Assembly: GCA_002427975.1 (NCBI GenBank)
Contig: DIZT01000175.1
Coordinates: 19,018 to 24,999, forward strand
Length of the DNA: 5,982 nucleotides
Direction: 5' to 3'
Source of the DNA: Micrococcaceae bacterium UBA6021
Lineage (GTDB): Bacteria; Actinomycetota; Actinomycetes; Actinomycetales; Micrococcaceae
The position numbers and the translations under genes were made by a program. The notes below the pieces were generated by a model, which made no database searches, was not told where the DNA came from, and was given only the letters and a program-made list of their open reading frames with translations. Of the stretch, positions 1-5,982 are shown one piece after another. The number at the start of each line of letters is the position of its first letter. Position 1 is the first letter of the stretch.

Positions 1-21
1 CAATCGATGGTGCTGAAAACG

Positions 22-63
22 TCGACGGCGCCTGTCCCCGCAGAGGGGGCAGGCGCCGTCGGG
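22..63 (-). terminator. Hairpin terminator after the protease/small-gene operon
   Basis: Positions 24-39 pair with 45-60 in a nearly perfect 16-bp GC-rich stem with one G-T wobble and a five-base loop (40-44). Outward pairs at 23/61 and 22/62 may extend it. Read leftward, the stem is followed within a few bases by GTTTTC, a short U tract, as in an intrinsic terminator. It lies 14-55 bases past the stop of the small gene at 77-298. The U tract is short, so efficiency is uncertain. The rightward side has no U run, so it should act only on leftward transcription. Confidence 0.7.
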
Positions 64-76
64 CCTTAATGGGCAG

Positions 77-298
77 CTAGGGATGATCTGGTGCCGGGTC
101 CGCGCCCCGCTGCATGAGGCGCGGACCCCCTTCCGGAAGCCGAAGCTCCCGGGGCTTGGCATCCGCCATCCGCTGCTTCGTCCAGTACTCGAGGATCTCC
201 TCGTGGGTCTGGTCCGATTCGCTGTGGCTGACGGATCCGTTGCCGGATTCCTCGTCAGGCGAGGAGTTCCTAGGCGGCCGCTGCAAAGTTGTACGCAT
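77..298 (-). CDS. Small hydrophilic protein with a YWTxxRMxxAxP motif, encoded after the protease
   Basis: This is a 73-residue protein of unknown function. It has no signal peptide or membrane segment, so it is probably cytoplasmic. The first 30 residues are polar and acidic (Ser, Glu, Asp, Asn). Residues 32-55 look like the conserved core: HEEILEYWTKQRMADAKP followed by RELRLP. The rest is Gly/Pro/Arg-rich. Tyr38, Trp39, Thr40, Arg43, Met44, Ala47 and Pro49 match the same spacing in the pro-region of the upstream protease (residues 56-67). The ATG lies 29 bases inside the end of the protease gene in another frame, and only a weak CCAGG abuts it, so translation probably depends on ribosomes finishing the protease. 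No other ATG precedes the core in this frame; ATG 44 would cut through the motif. The hairpin at 22-63 follows the gene. That it is a real gene is inferred from the motif, the overlap and the terminator position. The exact start is uncertain. Confidence 0.7.
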   Translation of the reverse strand: MRTTLQRPPRNSSPDEESGNGSVSHSESDQTHEEILEYWTKQRMADAKPRELRLPEGGPRLMQRGADPAPDHP

Positions 299-1235
299 CC
301 TGGATGACGGTGCCCCAGTACGGCCCGTACATTACGGCCGACCTGTTGTAGCCGTAGCTGTTGATCGAGTTCTGGAGACCGTCCGACCCTGTCCCGATGA
401 ACCACGGGCCGCCGGATGAACCGCCGGTCATGTCGCAGGGGATGCCCTGGGTATTGAACTGGGGGTTGTTGGTGTCATTGGTAGCCGTGCCGGTGCAGCT
501 CCAGAGGGAGGTGCCGTCGAACGGCGATGCCTGGGGGTATCCGTAGGACTTGTAGGTCAGGCCCCGCGGCTGGTTGAAGGCCACACCCGAGGCGCCGACG
601 ACATCCGTCAGGAGCTGCCCGCCGAGCGGGTTCACGACGGCGAAGCCAGTGTCGTAGGTCATGTCGCCGTTGGCGGTCCACTGGGTGGGGGCAAAGAGCT
701 TCGTGGCAGTCCACTTGCCGTATGGAGCGTTGCCGTTGTCGTAGGCCGGGACAAACGCGAAGTTGGTGACGAACGCGCCGGGCCCTTCGTTGATGCAGTG
801 TCCAGCGGTGGCCACCGTGCTCTTGTTGGCAGAGGAGACGGCGTTGCCGGAGCAGACGTAGTTGGTCGTCCCGATGCTGAAGAAGACCTTGCCGATGTGG
901 TCCACGGGGGTCTCAAGCTTGGCAATGGTGGGTTTGCCCTTGGTGCCCTTGACCTTGGTGGCGGCTCCCTTTTCCACCGAAATGGCGCTGGAGGTGTTGC
1001 CTCGTTCCACTGCCTTGTCGGCCAGGACGTCGCCGGGAATCGCTGCGCGCATGCGGTCCGGGGTCCAGTAGTCCGCCGTGCCGGTGCTGTCCAGCGTTGC
1101 GCTGGTAACGGATAGTGCCGACTTGTCGGCCGACGCCGATGGGGCGGCTGTTGCACCAATGGCGCCAACCAGCGCCAACACAGCAGCTGCGGAAAGGCTC
1201 ATGAGGCTGGCCGCCAGAGACCTGGTACGCGTCAT
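270..1235 (-). CDS. Secreted trypsin-fold serine protease (S1/V8-like), preproenzyme
   Basis: This is an exported endopeptidase of 321 residues. Residues 1-36 form a Sec signal peptide: basic start MTRTR, a hydrophobic Ala/Leu/Val core, and possible cleavage after Ala-Thr-Ala near 30 or Ala-Ser-Ala near 36. Residues 37 to about 110 look like a pro-region, with YWTPDRMRAAIP at 56-67 and a Lys/Gly/Thr-rich stretch at 90-105. The protease domain follows. His146 lies in TAGHC, Asp195 (in YDTGFAV) is the likely acid although Asp191 is near, and Ser274 lies in GGSSGGPW. Cys128/Cys147 and Cys247/Cys267 are probable disulfides, the first bracketing the catalytic His. The C-terminal SINSYGY and MYGPYWGT segments are typical of actinobacterial secreted relatives. 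The start is supported by AGGA five bases upstream. A promoter lies at 1296-1324. The substrate is unknown; a Glu preference as in V8 cannot be judged from sequence. The protein ends in AAAA with no anchor, so it should be released. Confidence 0.93.
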   Translation of the reverse strand: MTRTRSLAASLMSLSAAAVLALVGAIGATAAPSASADKSALSVTSATLDSTGTADYWTPDRMRAAIPGDVLADKAVERGNTSSAISVEKGAATKVKGTKGKPTIAKLETPVDHIGKVFFSIGTTNYVCSGNAVSSANKSTVATAGHCINEGPGAFVTNFAFVPAYDNGNAPYGKWTATKLFAPTQWTANGDMTYDTGFAVVNPLGGQLLTDVVGASGVAFNQPRGLTYKSYGYPQASPFDGTSLWSCTGTATNDTNNPQFNTQGIPCDMTGGSSGGPWFIGTGSDGLQNSINSYGYNRSAVMYGPYWGTVIQDAYNFAAAA

Positions 1236-1238
1236 CGT

Positions 1239-1247
1239 TGTCCTGTC
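1239..1247 (-). promoter_or_regulatory. Ribosome binding site of the protease
   Basis: Read leftward, GACAGGACAACG precedes the ATG at 1235. The AGGA core lies five bases before the start, which supports this methionine over internal ones. The signal peptide also begins directly at it. Confidence 0.6.
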
Positions 1248-1295
1248 TTATACGTGTGAAGGCGTTCCCAGGAGAGCCCGCCGCGTGACCCATGT

Positions 1296-1324
1296 AACCT
1301 ATCGAGACATGACAAATTTGTAAA
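1296..1324 (-). promoter_or_regulatory. Candidate sigma-A promoter of the protease operon
   Basis: On the minus strand TTTACA (1319-1324) is followed after exactly 17 bases by TAGGTT (1296-1301). These fit a -35 and a TAnnnT-type -10 for the main actinobacterial sigma factor. The transcript would start near 1289, leaving a leader of about 50 bases. A ten-base palindrome, ACAAATTTGT (1312-1321), overlaps the -35 and could be an operator. No experimental start site is known to me. Confidence 0.55.
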
Positions 1325-1368
1325 TAGTAGTGACGCCTCAAGTATGCTCCGCAAATGGCGCGCCGCTC

Positions 1369-1407
1369 TGGTCAAAACCCATGCCGAAGGGTATTTTTCT
1401 CTATACA
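1369..1407 (+). promoter_or_regulatory. Weak promoter candidate for the 75-codon orphan gene
   Basis: TGGTCA (1369-1374) and TATTTT (1392-1397) are 17 bases apart, a 4/6 plus 4/6 match to the sigma-A consensus. A second -10-like hexamer, TATACA, sits at 1402-1407 without a clear -35. This is the AT-richest stretch upstream of the gene. It is divergent from the protease promoter, so the intergenic region 1236-1457 would serve both directions. A small inverted repeat, GTCCG (1415-1419) with CGGAC (1430-1434), would fall in the leader. Confidence 0.35.
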
Positions 1408-1457
1408 GTGACTCGTCCGATCTGGGCTCCGGACTCTAAGCGAATTGGGGTCCCATC

Positions 1458-1685
1458 GTGATTACTTTCTGGAAATCCGCCAAGAGGTCCGCCGTGGACG
1501 GTCGGCATGTTTCAGCCGATGGCAGCGCCCAGGGCGCTTCCCCGGACATTGAGGCGTACAACGCAGCCCTGCAGTTGCGCGACGTCGATCCGGTCCATTC
1601 GTTCACGGCAACGGAGGAACTGCGCCGCCAGAACCCAAAGTACGCGCAGCTCTGGCCCAGTGATATTCCCCACAAGCGGCGCTGA
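1458..1685 (+). CDS. Small protein of unknown function (75 residues)
   Basis: I do not recognise this protein. The start is a GTG with a GGGG tract seven bases upstream; no ATG in the frame is better placed. The N-terminus is basic with one aromatic patch (ITFWKSAKR). The middle (21-32) is small and polar. Residues 31-60 are probably helical (IEAYNAALQLRDVDPVHSFT, then ATEELRRQNP). The protein ends KYAQLWPSDIPHKRR, a Trp/Pro segment with a basic tail. There is no signal peptide, membrane segment or cysteine. Codon use is GC-rich at third positions like the neighbours, and the stop is followed 35 bases later by a strong terminator, so it looks like a complete one-gene unit. The opposite-strand reading frame across the same bases lacks such support. 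The first AxG start could be off by a few codons. Confidence 0.7.
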   Translation: MITFWKSAKRSAVDGRHVSADGSAQGASPDIEAYNAALQLRDVDPVHSFTATEELRRQNPKYAQLWPSDIPHKRR

Positions 1686-1720
1686 CTGAACGCCCACCTG
1701 AGCCGGCTCCACAAAAGCAG

Positions 1721-1771
1721 CGCCCGACGGCGACTGGCACCGCTAGCGGGTGCGTCGCCGTCGGGCGTTTT
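1721..1771 (+). terminator. Strong intrinsic terminator, possibly bidirectional
   Basis: CGCCCGACGGCGA (1721-1733) pairs perfectly with TCGCCGTCGGGCG (1755-1767), and a further partial stem, GCACC with GGGTGC, continues inside. TTTT (1768-1771) follows directly. Read leftward, CTGCTTTTGTGG follows the stem, so it could also stop transcription in that direction. It ends the 75-codon gene and insulates icd from it. Confidence 0.85.
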
Positions 1772-1778
1772 CCCCTGT

Positions 1779-1822
1779 CCCTATCGGGTGTAATGCAGGG
1801 CCGCCTGGCCGCCCCGGTAGGG
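1779..1822 (+). repeat. Ten-pair inverted repeat with inner hairpin, upstream of icd
   Basis: CCCTATCGGG (1779-1788) pairs with CCCGGTAGGG (1813-1822) over ten positions with one G-T wobble. The 24-base loop holds a smaller hairpin, GGCC (1799-1802) with GGCC (1807-1810). No T run follows on either strand, so it does not look like another terminator. It could be a leader structure of the icd transcript or a two-half-site protein target about 90 bases before the start. No known regulator motif is recognised. Confidence 0.45.
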
Positions 1823-1845
1823 CTCATAGCCGTGTCCTCGGGTAA

Positions 1846-4131
<2,286 letters not shown>

Positions 4132-4148
4132 GCGGAACTGAGTCACAG

Positions 4149-4192
4149 AGAGGCGGCGCCCTGGGAAATGAACCGGGGCGCCGCCTCTTTCT
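4149..4192 (+). terminator. Terminator of icd
   Basis: Positions 4149-4161 pair with 4176-4188 (AGAGGCGGCGCCC with GGGCGCCGCCTCT), 13 pairs in a row. The stem may be extended inward by TGG with CCG. A short T-rich tail (TTTCT) overlaps and follows the stem. It lies 17 bases after the icd stop. Confidence 0.8.
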
Positions 4193-4206
4193 GTCCGGCG
4201 TGACCG

Positions 4207-4236
4207 GAAAAAGCGCGGGTGGGTTAATAACCACCC
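4207..4236 (-). terminator. Terminator of the kinase/lipoprotein operon
   Basis: Read leftward, GGGTGG (4231-4236) pairs with CCACCC (4217-4222) around an AT-rich loop, then GCGC leads into a run of five T (complement of 4208-4212). It starts seven bases after the lipoprotein stop. It faces the icd terminator, as expected for convergent units. Confidence 0.7.
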
Positions 4237-4242
4237 ATGCTG

Positions 4243-4728
4243 CTAGCCGGTGTTTTTGCCTTTACCCTTGCCGTCGTTCCCCTTGCCTTCGGCAGGTGCC
4301 GGGGCAACCGGTGCAGGAGCTGCTTTGGTGGCATCCGCCTCTGCCTGCTTTTGGGCCGCCGCGTCCTCTGCAGCCTTCGCTGCTGCGGCATCAGCGTTGG
4401 CTTTGGCTGCCGTCAGGTCGGCGCGGACGGCGGCGGCAGCCGTCATTATGCTGCGCCTGCGTTCCTCAGAAACGTTTCCCTTGCCCACTTCCGCGGCCAC
4501 GTCCGACTCAAGGCTGTCCAAAGCGCTCAATGCCGCGGCCAGGTCATTGCCGGCCGCAGCCTGGCTGACGCCGAGGACTCTTTCCTGGAGTTGGCGCGCA
4601 GTGTCGCGCTGAAGGCCGGTGTCGGCGGGGCCGCAGGCGGCCAAGGAAGCGGCGAGCAGGAGTCCGGCGGCAACTGTCAGGCCGCGCGGCGTGGCTAAGC
4701 GCCGTCGCCCGTTCCGTGCAGGACTCAT
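4243..4728 (-). CDS. Small Ala/Lys-rich lipoprotein paired with the kinase
   Basis: This is a predicted membrane-anchored lipoprotein of 161 residues on the outer face of the membrane. A basic start (RNGRRR) and hydrophobic stretch (residues 16-31) lead to the lipobox Leu29-Ala-Ala-Cys32, the acylated cysteine. Residues 40-110 are predicted helices (LQERVLGVSQAAAG, ALSALDSLESDVAAEV, SEERRRSIMTAAAAVRADL). Residues 105-136 are a low-complexity Ala/Lys/Glu helix, probably coiled coil. Residues 136-147 are an Ala/Pro spacer and 148-161 a Gly/Lys-rich basic tail (GKGNDGKGKGKNTG). The start overlaps the kinase stop as ATGA, so the two are co-transcribed and probably translationally coupled. Similar Arthrobacter proteins are, as I recall, named mucin-associated surface protein, a label with little functional basis. 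A role as ligand sensor or partner of the kinase is inferred from context. Confidence 0.88.
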   Translation of the reverse strand: MSPARNGRRRLATPRGLTVAAGLLLAASLAACGPADTGLQRDTARQLQERVLGVSQAAAGNDLAAALSALDSLESDVAAEVGKGNVSEERRRSIMTAAAAVRADLTAAKANADAAAAKAAEDAAAQKQAEADATKAAPAPVAPAPAEGKGNDGKGKGKNTG

Positions 4729-5933
4729 GGTTTCACGCTCTCCTGAAGTTCCTTGAGGTGGTCGCCCAGGGTGCCGGTGACTGCGGGGTAGGGGACGAGG
4801 TCGGGACTTGGCTGTGGTGCCAGGCTGAAGGTCAGCGCCGCGGCGGCTGCTCCCACGGCGAGGATGACCAGGACGACGGCCGTCCAGAAACGCCTTCCGG
4901 GGCGGCGAATGCGGGCCGGGATCCGCCTGCTCGCGTTGGAACCGGCGGGGAGGTCCGGTTTGCTCTGGGCTGCTTGGTCCCCGGGCAGCTCTGATTCAGC
5001 AGTGATAGCGATGGACGGGGGCCTGAATGGCATGGCAGGCAACACGCGGGTGGTTTCCGGCTCGAGCTCGCCCGGCGCGGACACCGGTGACACCAGGGCC
5101 TGGCGCAGAACGGATTCAACGTCGGCAGCGACAGGGCGTTCCAACGGTTCGATCGCCGTCATGGAACGGATCAAATCAGCCCACTCCGGCGGCACATCAG
5201 CCGGGATTTCCGGAGCCCGGTGCACCCTGGCCACTGCCGATTCCACGGCGTTTCCTGGGTACTCCATCATCTGCTTGATGCATTCCAGAAGGACCAGACC
5301 CAGCGAGTAGATGTCTGTAGCCGGCGACAATGGCGCACCCATGGCCTGCTCCGGACTGAGGTAGGCGGCGGTGCCCACCATGGTTCCCGTGGCGGTAAGC
5401 CGTGTTGAATCCGCGATCCGGGCGATGCCAAAGTCCGTCAGCTTGGGTCGAAGGGCTTCTCCCGGACGGATCTGCACCAGCAGAATGTTTCCGGGCTTGA
5501 TGTCCCGGTGGATAATTCCCAGGCTGTGCACGTAGGCCAGCGCGTCCGCGACGCCTGCCCCTATGACGGCAAGCTCATCCAGAGGAACGGGACTGTGGCG
5601 GATCCGGCTGCGAAGGTCCTGGCCTTCGACGAGTTCCATGGTTAGGAATGGGCGGGGTTCGTCCGGGATGCGGGTATCGATGCCTGCATCGAACAGCGTG
5701 ACAAGGCTGGGATGGTTGAGCGTGGCCAGCAGGTGTATTTCAGCTTCCTGGCGCCTGAGCTCGTCGGTGTCCGGCGACTGCGGTGCGAACAGCTTCAAGG
5801 CGACGTCCCGGCCGAGGTTCTCGTCCCGGGCACAGTAGACGGATGACATCCCGCCGCGGCCAATTACTTCACCCAGCCGGTACCGGCCGCCGACGACTTC
5901 ATTCCTGACGGAGCTAGGCGAATCCGCCACCAT
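4725..5933 (-). CDS. Receptor-like Ser/Thr protein kinase (Pkn family), one transmembrane helix, no PASTA repeats
   Basis: This is a membrane protein kinase of 402 residues that phosphorylates Ser/Thr. Kinase domain, about 18-280: glycine loop GRGGMSSV (25-32), ATP-binding Lys47 in VALK, probable helix-C Glu65, catalytic HRDIKPGN with Asp144 (142-149), DFG at 167-169, activation-loop Thr180/182/184 before GTAAYLSPEQ, Asp207 in DIYSLG and Arg266 in ERP. Every key residue is present, so it should be active. Thr180 and Thr182 align with the PknB activation-loop autophosphorylation sites. A Pro/Glu-rich juxtamembrane linker (281-348) contains ETTRVLPAMP (293-302). The membrane helix spans about 349-370 (FWTAVVLVILAVGAAAAALT), preceded by Arg-rich RIRRPGRR. 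Only about 32 residues lie outside, much shorter than PASTA kinases such as PknB. Start: GGGAGGAA seven bases before the ATG. The lipoprotein gene follows in the same operon. The exact orthologue is not recognised. Confidence 0.95.
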   Translation of the reverse strand: MVADSPSSVRNEVVGGRYRLGEVIGRGGMSSVYCARDENLGRDVALKLFAPQSPDTDELRRQEAEIHLLATLNHPSLVTLFDAGIDTRIPDEPRPFLTMELVEGQDLRSRIRHSPVPLDELAVIGAGVADALAYVHSLGIIHRDIKPGNILLVQIRPGEALRPKLTDFGIARIADSTRLTATGTMVGTAAYLSPEQAMGAPLSPATDIYSLGLVLLECIKQMMEYPGNAVESAVARVHRAPEIPADVPPEWADLIRSMTAIEPLERPVAADVESVLRQALVSPVSAPGELEPETTRVLPAMPFRPPSIAITAESELPGDQAAQSKPDLPAGSNASRRIPARIRRPGRRFWTAVVLVILAVGAAAAALTFSLAPQPSPDLVPYPAVTGTLGDHLKELQESVKP

Positions 5934-5940
5934 GACCAGT

Positions 5941-5948
5941 TCCTCCCG
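5941..5948 (-). promoter_or_regulatory. Strong ribosome binding site of the kinase
   Basis: Read leftward, GGGAGGAACTGGTC precedes the ATG at 5933. The GGAGGA core is close to the anti-Shine-Dalgarno complement and seven bases from the start. This decides the start over the GTG that is the second codon. Confidence 0.75.
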
Positions 5949-5974
5949 GTGCGCTGCGGCACTATCCTTCCATA

Positions 5975-5980
5975 ATTGTA
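5975..5980 (-). promoter_or_regulatory. Candidate -10 element of the kinase operon
   Basis: Read leftward, TACAAT matches the -10 consensus at five of six positions and lies about 40 bases before the kinase ATG. The matching -35 would be beyond the right edge of the window, so this remains tentative. If right, the kinase is the first gene of its operon. Confidence 0.4.
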
Positions 5981-5982
5981 TT

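Noticed and set aside
659..1168. Minus-strand open frame of 169 codons inside the protease gene
   Set aside because: It is an alternative frame of the protease; its product is a Pro/Arg/Ser/Thr-rich string typical of frame-shifted GC-rich coding DNA.
913..1341. Minus-strand frame of 142 codons starting upstream of the protease
   Set aside because: It starts before the proposed protease promoter -10 and overlaps the protease in another frame. The signal peptide and AGGA site favour the protease frame.
1357..1364. GGCGCGCC palindrome in the divergent intergenic region
   Set aside because: Eight-base GC palindromes occur by chance in GC-rich DNA and it does not align with either promoter candidate.
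1436..1714. Minus-strand frame of 92 codons opposite the 75-codon gene
   Set aside because: The plus-strand gene has a better placed start and terminator. The minus product is Trp/Ser/Arg-rich with no recognisable feature.
4237..4698. Plus-strand frames opposite the lipoprotein gene (153 and 122 codons)
   Set aside because: The lipoprotein has a lipobox and an ATGA overlap with the kinase. The plus-strand products are Cys/Arg/Gly-rich or Pro/Arg-rich shadows.
4725..5933. Kinase as a PknB-type PASTA kinase
   Set aside because: The outer region is only about 32 residues, too short for even one PASTA repeat, so the name pknB is not given.

Overview
The window looks like chromosomal DNA from a high-GC actinobacterium, most likely Arthrobacter/Pseudarthrobacter or a close relative in the Micrococcaceae. 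The evidence is the strong G/C bias at third codon positions, a monomeric (Corynebacterium/Azotobacter-type) isocitrate dehydrogenase, an actinobacterial secreted trypsin-fold protease, and a receptor-like Ser/Thr kinase followed by a small lipoprotein. The genus is inferred from gene style and has not been confirmed by a search.

Layout from left to right. Positions 1-63 hold a long GC-rich hairpin that fits a terminator for the leftward genes. Next comes a leftward pair: a 73-codon small gene (77-298) whose start lies inside the end of a secreted serine protease gene (270-1235). A divergent intergenic region (1236-1457) carries a good promoter candidate for the protease and a weaker one for a rightward 75-codon orphan gene (1458-1685). 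That orphan ends just before a strong, possibly bidirectional, terminator (1721-1771). The region 1772-1911 holds a ten-pair inverted repeat, an A-rich tract and the ribosome binding site of icd (1912-4131, rightward), which ends at its own terminator. Icd converges on a leftward two-gene operon: a membrane Ser/Thr protein kinase (4725-5933) and a lipoprotein (4243-4728) joined by an ATGA stop/start overlap. The operon has its own terminator at 4207-4236, back-to-back with that of icd.

How the genes work together. The protease is exported and matures outside the cell. The downstream small gene encodes a cytoplasmic-looking peptide that repeats a YWTxxRMxxAxP motif also present in the protease pro-region, which suggests a shared recognition element. 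The kinase has one transmembrane helix, no PASTA repeats and a very short outer tail. That tail resembles, without gaps, the start of the mature lipoprotein encoded by the next gene, so the two are probably a sensing pair at the membrane. Icd is ordinary central metabolism and appears to be transcribed alone.

The best candidates for something undescribed are the motif-sharing protease/small-protein pair and the kinase/lipoprotein pair. The core genes themselves belong to known families. I see no mobile element, CRISPR array, tRNA or rRNA.
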